DNA of 8,847 bases from Pseudomonadota bacterium (GTDB lineage: Bacteria > Myxococcota > UBA9042 > PHBI01): the NCBI GenBank assembly GCA_005788935.1, contig SYAK01000412.1, positions 1 through 8,847 of the forward strand. Direction: 5' to 3'. Shown here piece after piece: positions 1 through 5,361 of this stretch. Positions within the stretch are counted from its first letter, which is position 1; every line of letters starts with the position of its first letter. A program made the position numbers and the translations under genes. The notes beneath the pieces were generated by a model, which did not search any database, was not told the origin of the DNA, and saw only the letters and a program-made list of their open reading frames with translations.

Positions 1-486
1 GAGGTGACCGTCATCGTGGTGCCGCGCGCCTCGGCCCGCGACAACGCGACCGAGAAGCCCATGCCGACCGTCGAGCTCCTGAAGCGCGTCCGCCAGTACC
101 TGAACCAGCGCCGCCTCGTGTCGACCGTCGTCAACGTCGTGCGCCCCGCCTATGTCGAGTGCTCGCTGCGGGTCGAGATCGTGTGCGCGCAGTCAGGCGC
201 CTCGGACCGCGCGAAGAAGGCGATCGAGCGCGAGGTGCGCCGCTTCCTGCACCCGCTGCGCGGCTGGCGCAACGGCAAGGGCTGGCCCTTCGGACGCGCG
301 CTGATGAAGGTCGACCTCTACCAGGTCGTGGAGAGCGTCGAGGGCGTCGATCTCGTCGACAAGATCCGGATCTACGACGAGGACCGCGGCGGGGTCGAGG
401 TCGAGCAGCTCCGGGTGGCCGACGACCAGCTCGTGCACCTCGTGAACGTCACCGTCGTCGAGAAGGCCCATGACCGCATCGTCTGA
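1..486 (+). CDS. Baseplate J-like protein (gpJ/Afp11-like), C-terminal part, 5' end outside window
   Basis: This is the C-terminal portion of a baseplate J family wedge protein, which in contractile tails forms the wedge ring around the hub and anchors sheath and fibres. The frame is open from base 1 and ends at TGA 484-486. The GTG at base 4 lies inside a conserved strand (Val-Thr-Val-Ile-Val-Val-Pro), so it is probably not the true start and the gene is cut by the window edge. The diagnostic stretch is Phe-Leu-His-Pro-Leu-Arg-Gly, then Gly-Trp-Pro-Phe-Gly-Arg, then a helix leading to Gly-Val-Asp-Leu-Val-Asp (about residues 80-120). This is the usual end of J proteins from Afp/PVC-type and other phage-tail-like loci. 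The last 17 bases overlap the next gene, which suggests translational coupling. Family assignment is firm; whether the particle is eCIS or tailocin cannot be told from this piece. Confidence 0.9.
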   Translation, partial: EVTVIVVPRASARDNATEKPMPTVELLKRVRQYLNQRRLVSTVVNVVRPAYVECSLRVEIVCAQSGASDRAKKAIEREVRRFLHPLRGWRNGKGWPFGRALMKVDLYQVVESVEGVDLVDKIRIYDEDRGGVEVEQLRVADDQLVHLVNVTVVEKAHDRIV

Positions 487-1534
487 GATCCGCGGACGCG
501 CGCCCGTCAAGCGCGCGAACGTCCCCGACGTCCAGGGTCAGAGCGTCACCAACGCGCGCGTCATGCTCGCAGCGGCCGGCTTCGAGTCGACGCGCGTCCA
601 CTACGTCGAGGACTATGCGCCCGACCACACGGTCGTCGAGCAGTACCCGCGCTACGGCAGCACGGTTCCGCGCGAGACCGAGGTCACCCTGAAGGTGTCG
701 CGGCGCAGCCTGATGGGCTTCCTGCCGCGCATCTTCCAGCAGACGGAGATGGAGGGCGGCGGGACGTTCCTCCGCAGCTTCCTCAACATCATCCAGCACA
801 CCTACGACTCCTACTCGTCGCGCATCAGCCGCATCCACGACCTCTTCGACCCGCGTACGACCGACCCGGACTTCCTGCCCTGGCTCGGCAGCTGGCTCGC
901 CATTGGCCTGAACCCCGACTGGACCGAGCTGCAGCGGCGCAAGATGCTGATGGCCGCGACCCAGCTCTTCCCCGACCGCGGCACCGCCCGGGCTGTCTCG
1001 GAATTCGTCCGCATTTATGTCGGGGCGAACGTTGTTGTCGAGGAGAACACGTGGCCTTTCAGAGGCTTCAGAATCGGCGTCCACTCGACCATCGGGGAAG
1101 ACACCGTCATCCTCCCGCCGATGAACCTGAACCACTGCTTTGTCGTCCGCCTCGACAAGCCGGTCACGCGGGTACCCGACCAGGAAATCATCAAGATTCA
1201 CCAGATCATCCAGTCCCAGAAACCCGCCCACACGAGCTACTTCCTCGCCTTCTCGGACGAGGAGGCCTCGGGGGTCATGGGCAGCTTCATGACGATCGGC
1301 GGGCCACCGCCCGCTGCGAGCGAAGGTGGGACCGACGCGCCAGCGTTCCACTTCGGCATCGGCATCGGCACGGACGGGACGATCTTCGAATCAACCGGCT
1401 CGACCGGGTTGCTGACGCTCCAGCCTTCGACGACCCCGACACCCGCATCCGACACGGGCGAGCCGGTCAGGAAGCAGCCCCTCATCCGCCTCGGCGGAGG
1501 GACCGACGACGAGAGTGGCGGCAAGCCATCCTGA
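470..1534 (+). CDS. PASTA domain-containing baseplate wedge protein, phage tail protein I (P2 gpI-like/Afp12 position)
   Basis: The 354-residue product has two recognisable parts. Residues about 16-78 look like one PASTA domain: Val-Pro-Asp-Val near the start, an Ala-rich helix, a Gln-Tyr-Pro segment and a closing strand with Val-Thr-Leu-Lys-Val. Residues about 82-262 match the P2 gpI-type tail domain, with Leu-Pro-Arg-Ile-Phe at 85-89, Leu-Pro-Trp-Leu-Gly-Ser-Trp at 136-142 and the Arg-Arg-Lys ... Phe-Pro-Asp-Arg-Gly-Thr segment at 156-172. Residues 263-354 are a Gly/Ser/Thr/Pro-rich tail with no family I recognise. The gpI-type protein is a wedge component that joins the baseplate to fibres. 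The ATG at 470 overlaps the gpJ gene by 17 bases; a GAGAAGG at 460-466 sits only 3 nt upstream, a short spacing. PASTA domains are best known as extracellular muropeptide-binding modules of PknB-type kinases and PBPs, so this fusion is noteworthy. No signal peptide is visible. Confidence 0.88.
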   Translation: MTASSEIRGRAPVKRANVPDVQGQSVTNARVMLAAAGFESTRVHYVEDYAPDHTVVEQYPRYGSTVPRETEVTLKVSRRSLMGFLPRIFQQTEMEGGGTFLRSFLNIIQHTYDSYSSRISRIHDLFDPRTTDPDFLPWLGSWLAIGLNPDWTELQRRKMLMAATQLFPDRGTARAVSEFVRIYVGANVVVEENTWPFRGFRIGVHSTIGEDTVILPPMNLNHCFVVRLDKPVTRVPDQEIIKIHQIIQSQKPAHTSYFLAFSDEEASGVMGSFMTIGGPPPAASEGGTDAPAFHFGIGIGTDGTIFESTGSTGLLTLQPSTTPTPASDTGEPVRKQPLIRLGGGTDDESGGKPS

Positions 1535-1593
1535 CACCGACGATGACCGCACTGCACGCTGAAGCCGCTGCCTGGCCCGGTTCAGCACCTGCC

Positions 1594-1599
1594 AAGGAG
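1594..1599 (+). promoter_or_regulatory. Shine-Dalgarno site of the fibre-like gene
   Basis: AAGGAG lies 8 nt upstream of the ATG at 1608, within a purine-rich AAGGAGAGAGG run. It is the best-placed plus-strand ribosome site in the window apart from the internal FHA site, and it fixes the start of the interrupted gene. A functional initiation signal upstream of a broken frame suggests the break is recent or not real. Confidence 0.75.
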
Positions 1600-1607
1600 A
1601 GAGGACG

Positions 1608-1937
1608 ATGACCGACTTCAAGGGCTACAAACGCATCAACTTCTTTACCGGCTTCCAGACGACCGCGGACGACTGGAACGACCTGGTGAAGTACAACGTC
1701 GAGAAGCACAAGCTTCACAACCGCCTCCTCCACGGGCCAGGCGTCGTCCCGAACGTCCTCGGTGGACTGAAGGTCTCGGCGCGCGGCCGCGGTGACCTCT
1801 CGGTCGAAGTCTCGCCTGGCTTCGCGATCGACGGGGACGGCAACGAGATCTACGTGCCCGAGCCGGCCATCAAGACCATCGATCCCGGCGACTTCAAGCT
1901 GCCGCAGACGGTCTACCTCGTCATCCGCTACATCTAG
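1608..1937 (+). CDS. N-terminal fragment of the interrupted fibre-like protein
   Basis: This 109-residue product would be made if the TAG at 1935-1937 terminates. The start is fixed by AAGGAG 8 nt upstream. The sequence begins with a Phe-Phe-Thr-Gly-Phe-Gln segment and an Asp-Asp-Trp-Asn motif. It continues with His-Asn-Arg-Leu-Leu-His-Gly-Pro-Gly-Val-Val (residues 37-47), a beta segment, and Val-Ser-Pro-Gly-Phe-Ala-Ile-Asp-Gly-Asp-Gly-Asn-Glu (68-80). To my knowledge this pattern recurs at the N-terminus of large uncharacterised proteins next to baseplate genes in contractile injection loci, where it would be a particle-attachment region; I cannot name a database family. The fragment stops in the middle of a beta strand (Val-Tyr-Leu-Val-Ile-Arg-Tyr-Ile), so it is unlikely to be a complete folded product. 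Confidence 0.6.
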   Translation: MTDFKGYKRINFFTGFQTTADDWNDLVKYNVEKHKLHNRLLHGPGVVPNVLGGLKVSARGRGDLSVEVSPGFAIDGDGNEIYVPEPAIKTIDPGDFKLPQTVYLVIRYI

Positions 1938-2084
1938 GACCTGACGGATTTCGTCAGCTACAAGGCGAACCTCGAATACAAGGGCCACCGCCGCATCGCC
2001 GAGGGCTTCCGCGTTGACGCCATCATCACCGAGCCCGATATCCGGCGCGAGGTCGAGGTCGCGCGCATCAACCTGACGAAGGAC

Positions 2085-3134
2085 GTGAAGCGCATCGTCG
2101 ACGCCAAGGACCCGCTCGACCCGAAGCCGAACGAGCTCGATCTGAACTTCGTGCCCGTGGCGGGCATGGTCGGGTCGACCATCGACAAGAGCAAGCTGAA
2201 CGAGCTCGGCGGGATCCTCGCACAGTCGAAGGCCACGTACTCGCACATGTTCAGCAAGATGCGCATCCTGTCGGCTGGCTCGGTCGAGCAGGCCATGAAC
2301 AACCTCGACATGCTGCTGCGCTGCAACCTCGTCGACGAGCGCAACCTCTACGACCTGTTCGCGACCATCTTCGCGGCCCAGGAAGAGCTCGTCAGCGACG
2401 TGGAAGCCAACTACCCGCAGTACAGCTCGAAGAAGGAGTTCGCGTCCTTCAAGAAGCACATCGAGCTGCTGCAGGGCATGTACCGCGAGAAGAACTTCAA
2501 CACTGAGACCCTCGTCAACGTGTTGGGATACCAGAAGAAGTCGACCGAGAACCTGTCGACCATCTTCGGCGGCAAGGTCGTCAAGAAGGCGGCCGACGCG
2601 CCGACCAAGAACGTCGACGAGGCCGTGAACGCGGTGCTGCGCGAAAAGTCGGACGATTTCGGCGAGATACTCGAGCTCGAAGGGCTCAAGCTCAAGCGCA
2701 TCGACATGGTCGACATCCTCGAGAAGAACTCCGAGTCGGCCCACAAGTTCCGTATCGTCGACGCGAAGGACAAGTACCGCACCCGCCAGAAGCTGAAGTA
2801 CCCCGACGGCGTCATCGTCGAGGACGTCGGCATCGCCTACGAAGGCGGCTACGCGGAGTGGGAGATTTCCAACGTCACGCCCAACCGCGACATCTACATG
2901 TTCATGCGCATGGACTACGTGCACGGCGGCTGGGAGGCCGAGATCTCCGTCAACGGCAAGAAGACGGGCTCGATGGTCTGCGAGGGTGAGGACCGCAAGC
3001 ACCGCTGGCGCAACTGGCCGTACAAGATCGCGGCCGAGTTCGTGACAGACACGTTCCTGACGATTCGCCAGACGCCGAACTCGGCGGACCGTGACGTCAA
3101 CATGTTCCGCCTCTGGTTCTTCCAGCCGGTCTGA
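2085..3134 (+). CDS. C-terminal fragment of the interrupted fibre-like protein, beta-sandwich-like end
   Basis: This is the downstream part of the 1608-3134 frame. The frame is open from 1938; the first plausible start codon, GTG 2085, has GAAGGA 1 nt away, too close for a proper ribosome site, so independent translation is doubtful. In full-frame numbering (codon 160 is the GTG), residues about 195-380 are predominantly helical, and residues about 404-508 look like a beta-sandwich rich in Trp, Tyr and Gly. That end domain carries Gly-Gly-Tyr-Ala-Glu-Trp-Glu, a Trp-Glu-Ala-Glu-Ile-Ser-Val-Asn-Gly-Lys strand pair, and a final Phe-Arg-Leu-Trp-Phe-Phe strand. This layout is reminiscent of carbohydrate-binding jelly-roll domains, which would suit receptor binding, but no signature confirms it. 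The codon use matches the neighbours and shows no decay. Confidence 0.6.
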   Translation: MKRIVDAKDPLDPKPNELDLNFVPVAGMVGSTIDKSKLNELGGILAQSKATYSHMFSKMRILSAGSVEQAMNNLDMLLRCNLVDERNLYDLFATIFAAQEELVSDVEANYPQYSSKKEFASFKKHIELLQGMYREKNFNTETLVNVLGYQKKSTENLSTIFGGKVVKKAADAPTKNVDEAVNAVLREKSDDFGEILELEGLKLKRIDMVDILEKNSESAHKFRIVDAKDKYRTRQKLKYPDGVIVEDVGIAYEGGYAEWEISNVTPNRDIYMFMRMDYVHGGWEAEISVNGKKTGSMVCEGEDRKHRWRNWPYKIAAEFVTDTFLTIRQTPNSADRDVNMFRLWFFQPV

Positions 3135-3157
3135 GTCACGAACAGGGCGCCGTCAAC

Positions 3158-3187
3158 CGGGGACACCGCGGAAAGGCGGTGACCCCG
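3158..3187 (+). terminator. Strong GC hairpin downstream of the fibre-like gene, candidate terminator
   Basis: Positions 3158-3162 (CGGGG) and 3164-3169 (CACCGC) pair with 3176-3181 (GCGGTG) and 3183-3187 (CCCCG). This gives 5 + 6 base pairs with a single A/A mismatch (3163/3182) and a GGAAAG loop. A short CTTT follows at 3188-3191. It begins 24 nt after the fibre-like stop codon and would separate the baseplate transcript from the FHA gene. The T-tract is weak, so partial termination or a processing/stability hairpin is equally possible. Confidence 0.55.
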
Positions 3188-3307
3188 CTTTGACCTGACG
3201 GACGTCCCATGGCACGTTGAACAGGTGAGAGGGGGGCTCTGGCGCACGCCGCGTTCGAGTCGCCCGTGCGGTCGACAAGGCACCGCGCCAGCTGCGAGGT
3301 CGCGCGC

Positions 3308-3937
3308 ATGGTCTGGGACTTCCTGAAGAATTTTGCTCGACAGAAGGTCAACTCGGTCGAGTCTGCGGCCAAGGCCAAGGTCGTCGGCGCCCAAGCGAAG
3401 GCGCAGATGAAGGTCACGGGCGCCATCAACAAGCAAATCAACAAGGCGCAGGACAAGGCGGTCGCGGCGGTCAAGGGCAAGCCGGCCGCCAAGAACGAGG
3501 CCAACCAGGAGAAGGACGAAAAGATGGGGCTCTTCGGCAAGAAAAAAGCGGAACCCGCCCCGGCTCCCGCCGAGCCGGAGGGCGCCAACTTCGGGGACAA
3601 GACGACCATCGTGTCAGCCATGGACGAGCCGGAGTTCAAGCCGGTCGTCGGCTGGCTGGTCGCGGTCAATGGCGCGCTGAAGGGGCACGACTTCCGGCTC
3701 CGCGACGGCAAGAACATGATCGGGACGGCCGCTGACGCCGACGTCGTGTTGACCGATCAGTACATGTCGTCACGCCACGCCGTCATCCGGCATGAGGACG
3801 GCGTGTTCATCATCGTCGACCTCGACTCGACGAACGGCACGTACGTCAACGACAGCCGCATCAGCAAAGAAGAGATCATCGACAACGACCGTGTGCGCAT
3901 CGGCCGCACCGAGCTGCGCTTCAAGGCCCTCTACTGA
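3308..3937 (+). CDS. FHA domain protein with helical Lys/Ala-rich N-terminus
   Basis: From the ATG at 3308 (GAGG at 3296-3299, 8 nt upstream) the product has 209 residues. A GTG at 3266 in the same frame would add 14 residues but has no supporting site. Residues 1-72 are helical and Lys/Ala/Gln-rich; 73-92 are a Gly-Leu-Phe-Gly-Lys-Lys-Lys segment plus Pro/Ala linker; 114-207 form an FHA domain. FHA domains bind phosphothreonine peptides, often in Ser/Thr-kinase signalling. Visible signatures are Ser-Ser-Arg-His-Ala (154-158) and Asp-Leu-Asp-Ser-Thr-Asn-Gly-Thr-Tyr-Val-Asn (171-181). The usual Gly-Arg is Gly139-Thr140, so one phosphate-contacting residue is missing. Thr99-Thr100 in Asp-Lys-Thr-Thr-Ile-Val lies in the linker, where GarA-type FHA proteins carry their phosphorylated threonines. 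FHA proteins regulate some type VI secretion systems; a similar role in assembly or firing control here is inferred. No membrane segment is seen. Confidence 0.88.
   Translation: MVWDFLKNFARQKVNSVESAAKAKVVGAQAKAQMKVTGAINKQINKAQDKAVAAVKGKPAAKNEANQEKDEKMGLFGKKKAEPAPAPAEPEGANFGDKTTIVSAMDEPEFKPVVGWLVAVNGALKGHDFRLRDGKNMIGTAADADVVLTDQYMSSRHAVIRHEDGVFIIVDLDSTNGTYVNDSRISKEEIIDNDRVRIGRTELRFKALY
3507..3526 (+). promoter_or_regulatory. Internal ribosome-binding site and alternative ATG inside the FHA gene
   Basis: AGGAG (3507-3511) and AAGGA (3512-3516) precede an in-frame ATG at 3524-3526, with a 7-nt spacer from the second. Initiation here would give a 137-residue FHA protein beginning Met-Gly-Leu-Phe-Gly-Lys-Lys-Lys and lacking the helical N-terminus. 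The site is better than the one for the longer form. Purine-rich Lys/Glu codons could create it by chance. Confidence 0.4.
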
Positions 3938-3970
3938 GGGCGGTCTGGACACGGTGCGCGTGAGATGGGG

Positions 3971-4013
3971 CTCGGGTCGCAAGACTCGGGCCTCTCTGCT
4001 CTTGCGAGGGGCC
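3971..4013 (+). terminator. Tandem hairpins in the convergent intergenic gap, candidate terminator of the FHA gene
   Basis: The first hairpin pairs CTCGGGTC (3971-3978) with GACTCGGG (3983-3990) as RNA: eight pairs, two of them G-U, closed by a GCAA (GNRA) tetraloop. The second pairs GGCCTCTC (3989-3996) with GAGGGGCC (4006-4013) around a 9-nt loop; the two share bases 3989-3990, so they may alternate. A pyrimidine-rich CCTCTCTGCTCTT run follows the first. They lie 33 nt after the FHA stop. The remaining bases of the 196-nt gap (3938-4133) hold no convincing gene. Confidence 0.45.
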
Positions 4014-4096
4014 ACTGTCAGACAGGGCGCGCAACCACCCATCGCGCCGTGTTTCGCGGTCCTGTGACGAGGACGAGGGCCGGCCCGCCGACTCAA

Positions 4097-4111
4097 GGAG
4101 GGCTGGCCTCC
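4097..4111 (-). terminator. Small hairpin downstream of the hub gene
   Basis: GGAGG (4097-4101) pairs with CCTCC (4107-4111) around a 5-nt loop, 22 nt past the minus-strand hub stop. On the minus strand only TT follows, so it is a weak terminator candidate. No better structure is visible for this operon end. Confidence 0.25.
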
Positions 4112-4133
4112 ACGAACACCCCCGACGCGGCGG

Positions 4134-5291
4134 TCAAGGGGTCGGCGAGCCGTTGCGTTCGACCGTCAGGTGCGTGACCATCGGTGAGCTGCCGCCGCCG
4201 TTCCAGAGATGCTGGACGCCAGTCACGAGGTACTTGCCGCTGAAGCGGACGCCAAAGTCCTTCATGTCGACGATGTCGCCAGGGGCCATCTCGGGACGCG
4301 CGTACATCGAGACCCGCCCAGTCATCCACTTCGACGAGAAGCGGTCGAGGAGCGCCTGCGCGACCCCCTTGGCTTCGTCCTCACTCGCCACGGGGGCGTC
4401 GAGGACCTGGATGATCTTGCCCTTGCCCGCCGCGGGGTAGAGGGCCTTGCCGGTCTGGTCGATGCCCGAGTCGCCACCGAGGACGCTGCTCGGCTTGTTG
4501 GCCTTGCCGACGAAACCCTTGCGCTTGAGGTGGTCGTAGCCGCGCACCCAGACCTCCGCGACCTGCCGCACGATTGAGTTCGTGAAGTCGGCGCGGGTCG
4601 CGAGCACATCGGTCGCGCCCGCGTCTTCGCGGTCGCGGTGCACCGTCAGCTTGGCCGAGCCCGAGGTCTCGATGGGCTTCAGCTGGATCTCCGACGGGCT
4701 GCTGCCGCCCCGCATCGCGAAACCGGCGCCACCCGCAAGCTGCTGCAGGAACTGGAAGTCGTTCAAGCCCACCTGTGAGACGTACTCGAACTTGATGCTC
4801 TGCGAGCCCGAGGCCACCGACAGGCCGTCGCTCGCGCCCTTGTGTGCGCCCGCGTCGCCGACCACCGTGCTGAAGACGCTCGACGAGCTGACGTTGGACT
4901 GATGTCCGTCACCCACCGCGCGGGAGTTGGTGTTGCCGACCGTCAAGCGCCACAGTTTGCTGTAGCAGACGACCTCGACAATCGACTTGCCCGCCTGGAA
5001 CTTCGGGTTCACGTAGCAGACCTCGCCCTCGAAGAGGGTCTCGGGCGCCTCGTAGCCCGCGACGACCTTCACGGGCACCCCGAACTTGATCTTGTCGAGG
5101 ACCACGAACTCGTTCCGCTCGAGCATCGTGACGGTGAACGACAGCATGTCCGGCTTGTCGAGCTGCTTGTCGCAGGTCAGGCTCAGCACGTTGGTGCCGT
5201 TGGCGTTCGGGATCGCGCCCTTCTCACCGGGCAGCTCTTCCTTGCCGTCGATGAAGAGCTTGAGCTCGAGTTCCCTGCTGTAGGTCGTCAT
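4134..5291 (-). CDS. Phage late control gene D-like baseplate hub protein (gpD/VgrG N-terminal/Afp8-like)
   Basis: The 385-residue product matches the gpD/gp27-like hub, which forms the trimeric hub between the inner tube and the spike. Residues about 1-115 form the first beta domain (Glu-Leu-Glu-Leu-Lys-Leu-Phe-Ile-Asp-Gly start, Phe-Glu-Gly-Glu at 87-90). The family segment Gly-Leu-Asn-Asp-Phe-Gln-Phe-Leu-Gln-Gln-Leu-Ala is at 175-186, Val-Arg-Gly-Tyr-Asp at 249-253, and Pro-Gly-Asp-Ile-Val with Phe-Ser-Gly-Lys-Tyr-Leu-Val-Thr-Gly-Val at 337-359. It ends about where gpD proteins end, without the gp5-like OB domain or beta-helix spike that Afp8 and VgrG carry, so a separate spike or PAAR protein must complete the tip. 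A Ser/Gly-rich insert occupies about 120-165. The start is supported by GAGGAGA (5298-5304 on this strand) 6 nt upstream of ATG. It is the last gene of the minus-strand unit, 70 nt after the LysM gene. Confidence 0.9.
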   Translation of the reverse strand: MTTYSRELELKLFIDGKEELPGEKGAIPNANGTNVLSLTCDKQLDKPDMLSFTVTMLERNEFVVLDKIKFGVPVKVVAGYEAPETLFEGEVCYVNPKFQAGKSIVEVVCYSKLWRLTVGNTNSRAVGDGHQSNVSSSSVFSTVVGDAGAHKGASDGLSVASGSQSIKFEYVSQVGLNDFQFLQQLAGGAGFAMRGGSSPSEIQLKPIETSGSAKLTVHRDREDAGATDVLATRADFTNSIVRQVAEVWVRGYDHLKRKGFVGKANKPSSVLGGDSGIDQTGKALYPAAGKGKIIQVLDAPVASEDEAKGVAQALLDRFSSKWMTGRVSMYARPEMAPGDIVDMKDFGVRFSGKYLVTGVQHLWNGGGSSPMVTHLTVERNGSPTP

Positions 5292-5297
5292 CGGGGG

Positions 5298-5323
5298 TCT
5301 CCTCGAGGCGCGCGCGCGTCTCG
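5298..5323 (-). promoter_or_regulatory. Hub-gene ribosome site abutting an imperfect CG-rich palindrome
   Basis: GAGGAGA (5298-5304) is the Shine-Dalgarno site of the hub gene. It directly abuts 5304-5323, a 20-bp near-palindrome with an alternating CG core and one mismatched pair of positions. In the minus-strand mRNA this could fold into a hairpin at the edge of the ribosome site and tune hub translation or mark processing. The fold is seen by eye only. Confidence 0.35.
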
Positions 5324-5361
5324 ACGATGGTCATCGCGGGTACAAGGGCGCAGGAGCGGTC

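Larger units (their letters stand above)
1608..3134 (+). pseudogene. Putative tail-fibre/accessory gene interrupted by a single in-frame TAG
   Basis: Read as one frame, this is a 509-codon unit (ATG 1608, TGA 3132-3134) with one TAG as codon 110, at 1935-1937. No frameshift is involved. The frame stays open from 1938 to 3131, and the codons straight after the stop (Asp-Leu-Thr-Asp-Phe-Val-Ser-Tyr-Lys) have normal composition and GC-rich third positions, so both sides were one protein. A single change from GAG (Glu) or CAG (Gln) would produce the TAG. By position after the gpI-like gene, and by its N-terminal pattern and C-terminal beta-rich domain, it resembles the large fibre-like or accessory proteins of contractile loci. 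That role is inferred. Explanations are a recent nonsense mutation, a sequencing error, or suppression/readthrough of amber. The two halves are listed separately. Confidence 0.75.

Noticed and set aside
1482..3002. Long open frame (506 codons) on the minus strand opposite the fibre-like gene
   Set aside because: Its translation is a Val/Asp/Leu/His-rich composition typical of the antisense of a GC-rich gene, and it covers three unrelated plus-strand elements. The plus strand has clear family matches.
3190..3218. TTGACC as a sigma-70 -35 box before the FHA gene
   Set aside because: At 17-nt spacing the -10 position reads CACGTT, which is not promoter-like.
3210..3225. TGGCACG resembling the -24 element of a sigma-54 promoter
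   Set aside because: The expected GC-containing -12 element at the right spacing is absent; the bases there read ACAG.
3266..3268. GTG as the start of the FHA gene
   Set aside because: No Shine-Dalgarno sequence precedes it. The ATG at 3308 has GAGG at good spacing and begins a clean amphipathic helix.
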